DNA of 64,000 nt, from contig NZ_JAAIWM010000008.1 in NCBI RefSeq assembly GCF_011008845.1, positions 62,001 through 126,000 on the forward strand, read 5' to 3'. Made by a program: the position numbers and the translations under genes. Below the pieces are notes generated by a model. That model worked only from the letters and a program-made list of their open reading frames with translations, made no database searches and was not told where the DNA came from. Of this stretch, positions 52,157 to 61,536 are shown one piece after another; within the stretch, counting starts at the first letter, position 1; every line of letters starts with the position of its first letter. Source of the DNA: Bacillus mesophilus (GTDB lineage Bacteria > Bacillota > Bacilli > Bacillales > SA4).

Positions 52157-53223
52157 GTGAAATACGTTCTATGCTTGAAGAAACGGTAGGGAAGTTATTG
52201 AAGGATTATTGTACGAAAGAGTTGATCACCGAAGCAGAAAAAGGAGTATTTCCAAGAGATTTATGGGCTACTCTTACTGAATTAGGAATAACATCTGTAG
52301 GAATCGAGGAGAATCAAGGCGGTGCAGGTGGGGATTTAGGTGACTTTTTGTCACTTATAAAATTGGCGGGATTCTTTGCTACTCCTGTTCCATTAGCAGA
52401 ACACGTTTTATCTAATTGGCTTTTAAGCTCTGCTGGTTTACCTGTATCTAATAAAATTTCCACGTTTTCTCAAGAAATACATAAGGACCCTATTACATTT
52501 AATTTGAGTGAAGAAGGTTGGATACTTACTGGTAGAGCTAGTTTTGTTCCGTGGGGAAGAGATGCAGATAACGTAATTGTTGTAGGAACCACTTCAGATG
52601 AAACAATGTTGCTGGCAAGTGTTCCTTTGATGGATTGCGAGATTAAGCAAAAAAATAGTCTTGCTGGAGAACCTAGGGATGAGGTCACTTTATCAAGTGT
52701 TCTGCTACCGAAGGACAAGACTGTAATGGTAGAGTTAGAGCTTATTGAAAAGCTAACACTTATATCGACGTTAACCAGGGTAATGCTTATGACAGGAGCG
52801 ATTGAAAGAATTTTAGAATTAACGGTAGCTTATTCTAAAGAAAGAATTCAGTTTGGCAGACCCATAAGTAAATTCCAAGCGATTCAACAGCAATTGGCAG
52901 TTTTAGCTGGAGAAGCAACAGCTTCCATGGCGGTAGCTGATTATATGATCAATAATGTCGATACTAAGCTACAAGTAGACGAAGTAGCAATGGCTAAAAT
53001 TCAATTAGGTGATGCAGCCGAAGTAGTTTCACGTATTGCTCATCAAGTTCATGCTGCAATGGGCTTTACAGATGAACATCCGCTTCATCAAAGTACTAGA
53101 CGCGTATGGGCATGGAGAGATGAGTTTGGAAATGAAACGACATGGGCTTTAACCCTAGGTGAGAAGATCTTGGAAACATCATCGAATAGATTATGGCCTT
53201 ATATCACGAGTTTAAAAGGATAG
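52153..53223 (+). CDS. Acyl-CoA dehydrogenase (second of tandem pair)
   Basis: 356 residues. The N-terminal helical part and 'GIEENQGGAGGDLGDFLSLIKLAG' and the C-terminal 'YSKERIQFGRPISKFQAIQQQLAVLAGEA' and 'QVHAAMGFTDEHPLHQSTRRVW' are ACAD hallmarks. It lacks the 'LRGGTTEI' loop of its partner and is shorter in the middle domain ('ILTGRASFVPWGRDADNVIVVG'), as seen in beta subunits of heterotetrameric ACADs. Translationally coupled (ATGA overlap). Confidence 0.9.
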   Translation: MSEIRSMLEETVGKLLKDYCTKELITEAEKGVFPRDLWATLTELGITSVGIEENQGGAGGDLGDFLSLIKLAGFFATPVPLAEHVLSNWLLSSAGLPVSNKISTFSQEIHKDPITFNLSEEGWILTGRASFVPWGRDADNVIVVGTTSDETMLLASVPLMDCEIKQKNSLAGEPRDEVTLSSVLLPKDKTVMVELELIEKLTLISTLTRVMLMTGAIERILELTVAYSKERIQFGRPISKFQAIQQQLAVLAGEATASMAVADYMINNVDTKLQVDEVAMAKIQLGDAAEVVSRIAHQVHAAMGFTDEHPLHQSTRRVWAWRDEFGNETTWALTLGEKILETSSNRLWPYITSLKG

Positions 53224-53229
53224 GATAGG

Positions 53230-53255
53230 AATGACCTAAAAATATTTAGGTCATT
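53230..53255 (+). terminator. Terminator of the acyl-CoA operon
   Basis: AATGACCTAAA/TTTAGGTCATT perfect stem with AATA loop, followed by TCTC rather than a long T-run. Confidence 0.75.
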
Positions 53256-53382
53256 TCTCATATTTAGATTATAGTAGTTATTAAGACTTTGTAAATTTCT
53301 ACTTCTTACCAAAAGCGATATAGCCAAGGCTTAGTATTATTTGTATAATTGTTATAATATTAAAAATACAGGGGTATAACTG

Positions 53383-54831
53383 ATGGTCATTACTAGACTA
53401 CTAGAAAATAAAACAATTAATTTTAAGTCTCTCTTTAACCTTTTAGAGGATATGGTTTTTGTTATTAAAGTGGAAGCTAATGAAATATACCGTTGTATTG
53501 AAGTAAATGAAGCCTATCTTAAAGGAACTGGTCTACAAAAGGAACAGTTATTGTCTAAAAGTGTTGATGATATTGTATCACCCGAAGACTCTTATAAGAT
53601 TAAGGAGAGATACAGGGCATCTATTCATTCAAAGAACTCCTTAACCTATGAAGAATCAATGACCCTTAATGGAGTTTATAAAACCTTTGAAACAACCATT
53701 TTGCCTGTGTTTGATGAAAACACACACTGTAGTTTTATTATAGGAATAGCCCGTGATATTAGTAAAAGAAAATACTATCAAGAAGAACAGAATCGGACGA
53801 AGGAAAAATTTCAAAAGGTCATCCATCATCAGCAAGGCCTAATTTTTAGTGTGGAAAAGGTAGATCATGACTATTTCTATACTCTATTTGATGGGCAACT
53901 TATTAAGCAGTTTTATCAGCTTCCTTCACAAGTTGTTGGAAAAAGACCTCAGGATATAATGGAAACAGAAAAAGCTAATGTAATAATTGACCATTACAAT
54001 CACTGTTGGTATCGACAGGAAAAGGTTGTATTTGAAGAAACCGATCAAAACAATCTTATTCTACTAACTGTAATCAATCCCGTAATTGAACAAGGAAAAA
54101 CAACTAGCATTATTGGTTCTACGATAGATATTACTGAGAAAAGAAAAACTGAAGAAGCTTTGGTCAAAACTGAAAAGCTCTCATTATTAGGGGAGCTCTC
54201 AGCAGGGATTGGACATGAAATAAGAAATCCACTGACGACGATAAAAGGCTTTATTAAGATGATGAAAGAAGATCGAATGCATATTAAACCAGAATTTCTG
54301 GATGTTATTTCATCAGAGGTTGAAAGCATAGATAGAATTGCAGGGGAGCTTATGATGTTAGCTAAGCCTCAGGCACTCCAAACAAATACGTTTAATATTG
54401 TGAATCTTCTTCAGGATGTTTTGTTTTTAATGGAGTCACAGGCATTTACACAAGGGGTAACACTGGAAATTACGACAATTAGCCCAGATATTTATATAAA
54501 TGGTGACCAGAACCAAGTAAAGCAAGTGTTTTTTAATTTGATAAAAAACTCAATCGAATCAATGGAAGTGAATACAAAAGGGAAAGTACAAATTATATGT
54601 GATCATACGCACTCTGAAGTAGTCATTAAAGTAATTGATGAGGGCTGTGGAATTACAAGTGAGAAGATTAAGAGCATAGGTGAACCGTTTTATACAACAA
54701 AGACAAAAGGAAACGGGTTAGGTTTAATGATTACTCAGAGAATTATAAGAAATCATAATGGGTCATTACATTGTGAAAGTGAGGTAGGAAAAGGAACTAC
54801 CTTTACCATCAGCTTTCCTATTATTGAGTAA
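53383..54831 (+). CDS. PAS-domain sensor histidine kinase, soluble
   Basis: A 482-residue kinase without membrane helices. Two PAS-like units occupy ~15-135 and ~145-265. HisKA carries His278 in 'ELSAGIGHEIRNPLTTIKGF'; HATPase_c carries 'NLIKNSIESM', 'VIDEGCGIT' and 'FYTTKTKGNGLGL'. It is close in plan to Bacillus KinA/KinE-type sporulation kinases, which phosphorylate Spo0F. Orphan, as at 8860. RBS is AGGGGT; TATAAT lies about 30 bp upstream. Confidence 0.9.
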   Translation: MVITRLLENKTINFKSLFNLLEDMVFVIKVEANEIYRCIEVNEAYLKGTGLQKEQLLSKSVDDIVSPEDSYKIKERYRASIHSKNSLTYEESMTLNGVYKTFETTILPVFDENTHCSFIIGIARDISKRKYYQEEQNRTKEKFQKVIHHQQGLIFSVEKVDHDYFYTLFDGQLIKQFYQLPSQVVGKRPQDIMETEKANVIIDHYNHCWYRQEKVVFEETDQNNLILLTVINPVIEQGKTTSIIGSTIDITEKRKTEEALVKTEKLSLLGELSAGIGHEIRNPLTTIKGFIKMMKEDRMHIKPEFLDVISSEVESIDRIAGELMMLAKPQALQTNTFNIVNLLQDVLFLMESQAFTQGVTLEITTISPDIYINGDQNQVKQVFFNLIKNSIESMEVNTKGKVQIICDHTHSEVVIKVIDEGCGITSEKIKSIGEPFYTTKTKGNGLGLMITQRIIRNHNGSLHCESEVGKGTTFTISFPIIE

Positions 54832-54854
54832 TAAATACAATATTAACTACTGTC

Positions 54855-54899
54855 AAGCCAACCTCCTTCTGAGCGATCGAAAAGGGGAGTGGCTTTTTT
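54855..54899 (+). terminator. Rho-independent terminator of the kinase gene
   Basis: AAGCCA..CTCC pairs with GGAGTGGCTT with a small bulge; T-run follows. Confidence 0.75.
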
Positions 54900-55061
54900 A
54901 AAGAGATATGTAAGCTTGCTTGATCAAAAGAATACTTTTAGAATTTAGATATCGTAAAAAAATAAATGGTAGCCGTTTTTTTAAGAGGCCCTGAGCACAT
55001 TCGTTTGAAAGAGTGTATCTAGCATAGTTAGAAAAAAACCGGAACCAAAAGGAGATTAACC

Positions 55062-55910
55062 ATGAAACTATTTATCTCAGCAGATATTGAAGGGATTTCT
55101 GGAGTTGCTACTGGTCAACAGTTAAAAACTCCTAGTGAATACCAACGTTTTCGTAAATTAATGACGCAGGATGTAAACGCTGCAATTGAAGGGGCGTTTA
55201 ACGGAGGAGCAAAAGAGGTAGTAGTGGCAGACGGACATGGAAACATGTCTAATATCTTTATTGAAGATTTAGATTCCAGAGCAACTCTTGTTCAAGGAAG
55301 TAATCGAGTTATGTGTCAATTAGAAGGTTTAGATGACAGTTTTGCTGGAATTCTTTTCGTCGGACACCATGGGCGTGAAGGTGGATCGGAACGAGCAGTA
55401 ATTAGCCATACTTTAGCTGGTATTTGTGTAAATGAAATGAAAATTAACGGTAAAGTAGTCGGTGAAACCGAAATGAATGCCATGGTTGCGGGACAGTTTA
55501 GTGTACCAACTGTTTTTATCTCAGGTGATGATGCATACGTTGCAGAAGTTCAAGAAACTTTACCAGATGTCGAGGCAGCAATTGTAAAAAGGGGAATAGA
55601 TCGTTTTTCAGCAGAGTTACTGCACCCTGAAAAAGCACATAAGCTAATCAGAGAAAAAGTAGAAGCAGCGGTAAGACGTATAGACCAATTTAGTCCATTA
55701 AAGGTAGAGGGTCCTGTTACATTTGAGATTGAAATGAAAGGACCAAATCAAGCACTTATGACAACAACGATTCCAACTGTAACGTTAGTAGGACCGAAAA
55801 CAATTAGATTTACGTGTGATGACATGGTAACCGCTTATAAACATATGTGGGGATGCGTAATCATTGCGATGACAGCAACAAATGGAGTTTTAGGACAAGT
55901 TAACGCATAA
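55062..55910 (+). CDS. M55 family D-aminopeptidase (DppA-like)
   Basis: A 282-residue metallopeptidase. Metal-binding N-terminus SADIEGISG with Asp8 and Glu10, then 'VVADGHGNM', 'FVGHHGREGGSERAVISHT' and 'NEMKINGKVVGETEMNA' match the ligands of B. subtilis DppA, a decameric Zn D-aminopeptidase expressed early in sporulation that releases D-Ala from D-amino peptides. RBS is AAAGGAG. No dipeptide ABC transporter follows, unlike the dpp operon. It ends at a 19-bp-stem terminator. Confidence 0.92.
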   Translation: MKLFISADIEGISGVATGQQLKTPSEYQRFRKLMTQDVNAAIEGAFNGGAKEVVVADGHGNMSNIFIEDLDSRATLVQGSNRVMCQLEGLDDSFAGILFVGHHGREGGSERAVISHTLAGICVNEMKINGKVVGETEMNAMVAGQFSVPTVFISGDDAYVAEVQETLPDVEAAIVKRGIDRFSAELLHPEKAHKLIREKVEAAVRRIDQFSPLKVEGPVTFEIEMKGPNQALMTTTIPTVTLVGPKTIRFTCDDMVTAYKHMWGCVIIAMTATNGVLGQVNA

Positions 55911-55930
55911 TATATAATATTTCCAATCAT

Positions 55931-55974
55931 AAACTGAACAAACTCCCAGGATCTTCTGGGAGTTTGTTCAGTTT
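55931..55974. terminator. Very strong terminator (19-bp perfect stem)
   Basis: Arms 55931-55949 and 55956-55974 are exact complements with a 6-nt loop and T-run. Confidence 0.95.
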
Positions 55975-56061
55975 TTTCTAAAGCTAAAAATACCTTGTTC
56001 TATTTTAATAAGTGATAGCAGAAACCACTCACAGCTTATGGTGGGATGAAGTTAGTATGAC

Positions 56062-56991
56062 CTATTGTTTACTGCTACGTTCGTAAATACACTTTACTGT
56101 TAATAAATCAAATAGGGACATTCCCACTGATTTAAACAAGATAAAAGGTGAAGTAGAATTAGTAGTTTTGAAATTCACAAGATTATCTAGAGTTTGAATC
56201 TGTAGCCCATTACCTTGGAGCTCCTGAGCTTTTTTCATATCTCCCGACTCTTTTAAAGCAGTTAAAGTATCTACATAAATTGGATGAGCAGCTCGAAGAA
56301 TTGGATTCGGAATTTCTTGCATCGTAGGTTTAAACGATCCAACTGCGACAATAAGCTTTCCAAGTAATAGTTTGGGTGGTATATCTGGTAGAACAGGAAT
56401 ATCAGATGTTGTGGTTGTCACTATAATATCAGAAGCATGTGTGAGTTCCTCTACGTTTACTGCGCTAACCTCTTGGTCAGGAAATTGAGATTCTAATCTT
56501 TTTTTAAATCTCTCTAGAGCATGGTTACTACGGTTATATAAATAAACCTTTTTAATATTCCTTTCACCTAAGGCTGCTTCAAGATGGCTCCAACCTTGAA
56601 TCCCGGTTCCAACTATTCCGATGGATTCTGCTGATTCCCTTGCAAGATACCTCATTGCAAGTCCACCGATGGCACCTGTTCTAAGACTTGTAATGGCAGG
56701 ACCATCAAACATGGCTAATGGCTCCAGTGTATGCCTGTTATGTAATATGACAGTACCGTGAATAGAAGGTTTACATATTACTTTGTTATGTGGTGCAACT
56801 CCGACCAGTTTAATGGCATAATAATCTGGATCGAATGCTGGCATAATGAGTACGGTGTTATCTCCATCATCTAAATGAAGACGTTCTGGTATGATCACCT
56901 CTGTTTTATTTCGGTAAAATACTTCTAATTCATCAGTTAATTCTTTTATAGAGACAAGTGATTTGATTTGTTCTTCATTAAAAAAATTCAA
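56062..56991 (-). CDS. Ornithine cyclodeaminase/mu-crystallin family protein
   Basis: About 310 residues with an NAD-binding Rossmann fold: 'GTGIQGWSHLEAALGERNIKKVYLYNRS' and N-terminal substrate part 'VIIPERLHLDDGDNTVLIMPAF', 'LVGVAPHNK', 'MFDGPAITSLRTGAIGGLAMRYLAR'. Family activities include ornithine cyclodeaminase, alanine dehydrogenase and imino-acid reductase. The start TTG 56991 is favoured because GGAGGAG lies 8 nt upstream; the frame opens further at 57018 but overlaps the ribosome binding site. It follows the YdcF-like gene on the same strand. Confidence 0.88.
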   Translation of the reverse strand: MNFFNEEQIKSLVSIKELTDELEVFYRNKTEVIIPERLHLDDGDNTVLIMPAFDPDYYAIKLVGVAPHNKVICKPSIHGTVILHNRHTLEPLAMFDGPAITSLRTGAIGGLAMRYLARESAESIGIVGTGIQGWSHLEAALGERNIKKVYLYNRSNHALERFKKRLESQFPDQEVSAVNVEELTHASDIIVTTTTSDIPVLPDIPPKLLLGKLIVAVGSFKPTMQEIPNPILRAAHPIYVDTLTALKESGDMKKAQELQGNGLQIQTLDNLVNFKTTNSTSPFILFKSVGMSLFDLLTVKCIYERSSKQ

Positions 56992-57007
56992 GTTGTAGTC
57001 TCCTCCA

Positions 57008-57580
57008 TTAATGATCAAAGATCCATGTCTTTAAAACAGCTGCATACTCTCTTACCCAAAGCTTTGGCTTCACCATCCAAGGTGTTTTTGAAGCAAGTGT
57101 ATGAACATTTTCATAACCAAGACGTTTTGCTATAATGGTAGTTCGATATAAATGAAAGTCATTACTTACAATGATAACTTGCTTATTAGTGTCAATTAAA
57201 TTTTTAGAGAAACTTAAATTTTCAAAGGTTGTGGTTGAGTCGGCTTCCAGTATAATACGTTCCTCGGAAATCCCTTCATTTAAAAAATACCTCTTCATTG
57301 CTTCAGCTTCTGTAATTGATTCACCTGGACCTTGACCGCCAGAAACTACAACCTTAGTTGTGGTGTTATTTTTCAAATATTGTACAGCAGCAAACACCCG
57401 GTAGTATAAGGCTAGAGATAGTTCTTCCCCGTTGATTTTAGCACCAAGGACAACTAGATAGTCTGCATTTGGAGGAGGGTCTTGTCTGGCTGTATTAGAT
57501 ATTAAGTTATGGATGATTACTATATAAATACATAGTATAAGAAGGAAAAAAGAAATAAGCCTACGGTACGGAATTTTCAT
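57008..57580 (-). CDS. YdcF-like (DUF218) membrane-anchored protein
   Basis: A ~190-residue protein with one N-terminal transmembrane helix ('LISFFLLILCIYIVIIHNLI') and a DUF218 domain: 'ADYLVVLGAKINGEELSLALYYRVFAAVQYL', 'VVSGGQGPGESITEAEAMKRYFL', 'TTFENLSFSKNLI' and 'VIIVSNDFHLYRTTIIAKRLGY'. SanA/YdcF proteins act at the envelope, with unclear enzymology. ATG 57580 is preceded by GGGAGG at an unusually long distance (14 nt); the frame continues to 57682 without a better start. Confidence 0.82.
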   Translation of the reverse strand: MKIPYRRLISFFLLILCIYIVIIHNLISNTARQDPPPNADYLVVLGAKINGEELSLALYYRVFAAVQYLKNNTTTKVVVSGGQGPGESITEAEAMKRYFLNEGISEERIILEADSTTTFENLSFSKNLIDTNKQVIIVSNDFHLYRTTIIAKRLGYENVHTLASKTPWMVKPKLWVREYAAVLKTWIFDH

Positions 57581-57706
57581 AGTTTGATCTAAAACCTCCC
57601 ATCGCTCTTTTATAGAATTATAATCTTTATTAAAAAGAAATGTAATCTCTATATAATGTAGACTATAATAGAATGTGCACACTTACAGATTAGGAGCCTA
57701 TCATCT

Positions 57707-59077
57707 ATGAAGCAAACGTATACATTACGGGAAAAAATTAAACAAATTACTTTCTTATTAATCCCAATATTAATCACTCAGTTGGGCATGTTCTCAATGG
57801 TGTTCTTTAATACAATTATGTCCGGAAAGTATAACCCAACAGATTTAGCGGGAGTTGCGATAGGATCTGCTGTATGGAACCCAGTGTTTATTGGGTTAAG
57901 TGGAATCCTACTCGCTGTCTCTCCAATTGCTGCTCAACGCTTTGGGGAAAAGAAGAAGAGGGAAGTATCGTCTGTTGTTACTCATGGCATTTACTTAGGA
58001 TTCATCATTGCGACCTTCGTTATTATCCTAGGTTATTTCTTTTTGGACCCTTTACTTAGTATGATGGATGCACCCATTGAAGTACAAGAAATTGCCTTTA
58101 ATTATTTAGTAGGACTCAGTTATGGTATTATTCCTCTATTTATCTTTAATGTTCTGCGATCGTTTATTTATGCACTTGGTGAGACAAGGGTTGTCATGAT
58201 CATTATGGTTTTATCCTTGCCGATTAATTTCGTCCTAAATTATGTTTTCATCTTTGGGAAATGGGGGTTTCCAGAATTAGGTGGGGCTGGAGCGGGATAT
58301 GCAACATCTATCACTTTCTGGGCAATTGCCCTAATTACAGCATACATCATTCATACAAAAGAACCGTTTTCCTCTTTTATATTCTTAACTGACTTTAAGT
58401 CCTTCACTTGGATAAAAAGTAAGGAAATCTTAAAAATTGGTATCCCGATGGGACTATCTAGCTTTTTTGAAACAAGCATGTTTGCGGTGGTTACCATTTT
58501 AATTAGTAAGTATGCCATCTCTACCATCGCAGCCTACCAGTCTGCATTAAATATTGTATCTTTTCTTTACATGATTCCAATTAGTATTTCAATGGCACTA
58601 ACAGTCTTGGTAGGATTTGAGGTAGGTTCAGTACGCTTTAAAGATGCTAAAACCTATAGTTGGTTAGGAATCAATTTATCTATAATAGTGGCACTAGTTA
58701 CAGGTTTACTAGTGGTGTTCTTTAGATATGAAGTGGCAGGATTCTATTCAAACGATCCTGTAGTTGTGACCTTAACAGCAAGTTTCCTGATTTATGCTCT
58801 GTTTTTCCAGATGGCAGATGCCCTTCAAGCTACCGCGCAGGCAGCTCTAAGGGGATATAAGGATGTTAACATTGCATTTATTATGACCTTAATTTCTTAT
58901 TGGTTAATCTGTCTTCCAGTTGGTTATCTTTTATCTCATTACACAAAATTAGACGCAGCAGGCTACTGGATTGGTTTAACTGTTGGTTTATTAGCTGCAG
59001 GAGTAGGGCTTTCAGGAAGACTTATTTATATACAAAGGAAGAAGTTCGTTTCTCCTTTTGCAAAAGGTGTAAATTAA
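57707..59077 (+). CDS. MATE family multidrug/Na+ efflux transporter (NorM-like)
   Basis: A 456-residue twelve-helix MATE protein. 'TQLGMFSMVFFNTIMSGKYNPTDLAGVAIGSAVWNPVFIGLSGILLAVSPIAAQRFGEKKK' is typical of NorM-type exporters, with internal repeat near residue 240-300. It exports cationic compounds against a Na+ or H+ gradient. RBS GGAG 10 nt before ATG. Divergent from the YdcF-like gene. Different branch from the MOP transporter at 47411. Confidence 0.92.
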   Translation: MKQTYTLREKIKQITFLLIPILITQLGMFSMVFFNTIMSGKYNPTDLAGVAIGSAVWNPVFIGLSGILLAVSPIAAQRFGEKKKREVSSVVTHGIYLGFIIATFVIILGYFFLDPLLSMMDAPIEVQEIAFNYLVGLSYGIIPLFIFNVLRSFIYALGETRVVMIIMVLSLPINFVLNYVFIFGKWGFPELGGAGAGYATSITFWAIALITAYIIHTKEPFSSFIFLTDFKSFTWIKSKEILKIGIPMGLSSFFETSMFAVVTILISKYAISTIAAYQSALNIVSFLYMIPISISMALTVLVGFEVGSVRFKDAKTYSWLGINLSIIVALVTGLLVVFFRYEVAGFYSNDPVVVTLTASFLIYALFFQMADALQATAQAALRGYKDVNIAFIMTLISYWLICLPVGYLLSHYTKLDAAGYWIGLTVGLLAAGVGLSGRLIYIQRKKFVSPFAKGVN

Positions 59078-59098
59078 TGAGAGAACACATGATTGTTA

Positions 59099-59132
59099 AA
59101 AAAAGGACACTAAAAAAACAGTGTCCTTTTTT
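59099..59132. terminator. Terminator of the MATE gene
   Basis: AAAAAAGGACACT and complement (13 bp) with A-rich loop and T-run; U-tracts on both strands. Confidence 0.9.
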
Positions 59133-59153
59133 GACTGGGGATGTAGCAAAAAA

Positions 59154-59969
59154 TTAAGATTGTTTAACAATTTTTATATAAAGAAATCGAGAAATAATCA
59201 TCATTAGAAAGTGAAGTGGTAGGATCCCAAGGCCCTTCTTGAAATTCGTTTTTAAAATATCCTTGGACTTTAGGATTAGATCAATAAATATATTGGTTGA
59301 TATAAGCAAGGAGCGATAAACTAATCCGGGTTTAGAAGAAAGAACTACGGATAGAGTAGTTATTAAAAGACTATATAATGGAGCAATTATAAAGTGCTCC
59401 CGCCATGAATATAGGTGTCCGCGGCCAAACCGGATTTTTCTAAATACAGCCAAATAAAACATGAATGTTACACTAATCACTTCAATGGATAGGAACGTAG
59501 CGGTATAAAGGATCCAGTTCTTTCTATCACGTAAAGCAGTATAGAACCCATCACTCAAATAAAAATACAGTATTAGAGTAATAAAGGTAAAAGAAGGTTT
59601 CCACCAATTTAGGCTGTATACTTTTAGTTTTATGAAAAGTTTCTCAATCATGTAGAAATAAATGCAAAAGCCTATTTTGTATATGAAATTTAATCGAAAC
59701 ATAGTGACAAATGTTGCTGTAATTGGTACATATATTCCTTGTGACAAAATTGCACCAAAAATATTATCAAAGTAAGGCTGTTTCATAAACTTTGGTTTGT
59801 ATCTATATCCTTGAAAAAGATTAAGTATGAAGTATTCAAAAAGGTAAGCAAAACCCATGTTTGAAATTAATAAAATCCATGTGTATTTTTTCTTTTTCTT
59901 AAATAGTACAATCAACATACAAACGTGTACGAGTGCAAGTAGTAAAAAGGGAATATTGTTTTTTTTCAT
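59154..59969 (-). CDS. Hypothetical seven-helix membrane protein
   Basis: 271 residues, about seven hydrophobic segments, strongly basic and aromatic loops. 'SNMGFAYLFEYFILNLFQGYRYKPKF' and 'GAILSQGIYVPITATFV' recall an enlarged relative of the CBO0543-like pair at 32491-33463, but similarity is weak. The Shine-Dalgarno (TGGTGG) is poor. Base composition is A/T rich like its surroundings. No function proposed. Confidence 0.65.
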   Translation of the reverse strand: MKKNNIPFLLLALVHVCMLIVLFKKKKKYTWILLISNMGFAYLFEYFILNLFQGYRYKPKFMKQPYFDNIFGAILSQGIYVPITATFVTMFRLNFIYKIGFCIYFYMIEKLFIKLKVYSLNWWKPSFTFITLILYFYLSDGFYTALRDRKNWILYTATFLSIEVISVTFMFYLAVFRKIRFGRGHLYSWREHFIIAPLYSLLITTLSVVLSSKPGLVYRSLLISTNIFIDLILKSKDILKTNFKKGLGILPLHFLMMIISRFLYIKIVKQS

Positions 59970-60114
59970 AACACCACCAATCTGGTTTTACATCTTCCTC
60001 CAATATATTTTCCCCCAAGATTGACTAGTAAATGCAAATAGTTATAGGTAATCTGTAAACTTCAAGTTTTAGGAATAGTTCTATTTTTTTATAAGGAACC
60101 TGTTTTAAAGGTTA

Positions 60115-60190
60115 CTCGGTTCCGTTGCAAACGCAGAGGATGCTCACCGCACGCCCCCCTAAAAGTGAGTGTTCTTAACGAAAATCGGAA
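60115..60190. repeat. Possible decayed copy of a common Bacillus intergenic repeat
   Basis: Within the 59970-60335 gap lies an abruptly GC-richer patch containing GCTCACCGCACGCCCCCC and, further on, GTGAGTGTTCTTAACG. This resembles, with several changes, an intergenic sequence I recall from many Bacillus genomes (CCGCACGCCCCGCGGAAAGCGAGTG-like, then C-x-TGAACGGAAATC). It would be an old, mutated copy. Nothing else in this gap is identifiable. Confidence 0.35.
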
Positions 60191-60335
60191 CTTAGTTTTA
60201 ATCAGCCTGATATTAAAAAGGATAGTTAAACGACAAAAGGGTAGAATAATATAAAAAAATAATGTAGAATTTGGGAGCAATGTACTAGCTTGTACTAACG
60301 TAAATACGTAAATAATAATTTTGCATGGAGGCAAT

Positions 60336-60806
60336 ATGTTAACATTTGAACAGAAATTACATATAATACAATCTTTTCCAGAGTTATCACGTAAGGATGT
60401 ATCTTTAAAGCGAGTAAACTTTCATTATGAAGGAAGTGAAAGTGATAAAAAGAATGTTGTTTATCATCTACATCCTAATGGAAATGGATATGTATATACA
60501 GAGTTAATCGATGGATATGAGAAGGATGAAAAAGGGATGACAAATATCCGTGATTTCAGTGAAGACGAATTACGTGAGGTCATCATTAAGTCGGTTACAT
60601 CACTAAACGAAGGAACGGTTGAAGTAAATCCGGATGAAGATGTATTTGAAGAAGAAACATGGATGAATGCTGATAAACATACGCTAGTCGTAACATATGA
60701 AGATGAAATGTGGAATGTGTACGCAGGTGAAAATCTAGATGGAACCTTCCCTTCATATAATGAAGCGAAGCAGTATTTAGATGAAGAAGGCTTTCGAAAG
60801 GTATAA
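60336..60806 (+). CDS. Hypothetical acidic protein (156 aa)
   Basis: I do not recognise a characterised family. The protein is soluble with an N-terminal 'LTFEQKLHIIQSFPELSRKDVSLKRVNFHYEGS' and a beta-rich centre ('KNVVYHLHPNGNGYVYTEL'), and an acidic C-terminal half ending 'NEAKQYLDEEGFRKV'. ATG 60336 has TGGAGG five nt ahead; ATG 60321 in frame would contain the ribosome binding site. Monocistronic, with a terminator about 100 bp downstream. Confidence 0.75.
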   Translation: MLTFEQKLHIIQSFPELSRKDVSLKRVNFHYEGSESDKKNVVYHLHPNGNGYVYTELIDGYEKDEKGMTNIRDFSEDELREVIIKSVTSLNEGTVEVNPDEDVFEEETWMNADKHTLVVTYEDEMWNVYAGENLDGTFPSYNEAKQYLDEEGFRKV

Positions 60807-60909
60807 GATTTGAAATCTGTATTTGCGGAGTGAATGTCATTTATTTTAGATTTCATGTTTTCATGTCTACTCTCCCATATCGAAAATGAACAACATATGA
60901 AAAGCAAGG

Positions 60910-60939
60910 AGCCTTCCATAAAGAAGGCTTTATTTTTTA
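60910..60939. terminator. Rho-independent terminator
   Basis: AGCCTTC/GAAGGCT stem with 6-nt loop, then TTATTTTTT; it lies at the 3' end of the decayed minus-strand gene as well. Confidence 0.75.
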
Positions 60940-61536
60940 TCCTTATTCCCCATTGACCGTAACGCCCTATGAAAAGGACATTTGGAAAGAGAAGTTTCAT
61001 CATCATGTAAGAAATACTGCCTCCATTCAAAGTTATCTTCTTCACCATAACTATTTAAATCGGGATGGATGGAGATGGAGTCGTATTTTTCTAGTCGTTT
61101 GCGTATTTCAGGCTTTATTTTTGCGACTATGCTTGGAACTGAGTGGAACTCTTCAAGCACCCACCTTGGTGTGATCGCTAGCATAAAGTGAGAAGAATAC
61201 CTACTTTGTCTATTTTGATGTGCAGGTGTTCCACAGAACATAAAGTATTGCTCATTATGATAACAGAATTCCCATAATGGATTTTGGGGGTCTATTGGTA
61301 TATGAGTTGGCCATTCCATTTCATCTAATTTGCTGATTCCGTTTAGCTGTTCCCAAAAGCCTAGGGTCACCAATAAATCCATAGCGAAAGTGATGGAGTG
61401 AGTGTCCTTGTGTAGCAGGAATACAAGGAAAGGGCCTGTCTTTGTTTTCCATTTTATCTTTAAATTCTTCAAATGCCATTCTCTTCCAACACTCTAAATT
61501 TAGCTGATTCATGTCTTCATTGCTTAATAGACTCAC
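60930..61536 (-). pseudogene. YqcI/YcgG family gene disrupted by internal deletion and frameshift
   Basis: The 5' part (GTG near 61536 behind AGGAGG) encodes 'ECWKRMAFEEFKDKMENKDRPFPCIPATQGHSLHHFRYGFIGDPR'. From about 61370 the reading frame changes and continues as 'LLVTLGFWEQLNGISKLDEMEWPTHIPIDPQNPLWEFCYHNEQYFMFCGTPAHQNRQSR' to a normal C-terminus 'SKCPFHRAL'. Both halves match YqcI/YcgG proteins, but I expect about 50 residues between them, so a deletion with frameshift has broken the gene. The function of the family is unknown. Confidence 0.75.

Noticed and set aside
60464..61048. Minus-strand 194-codon frame overlapping two genes
   Set aside because: Serine-rich composition typical of antisense reading; the plus-strand gene at 60336 has the ribosome binding site.
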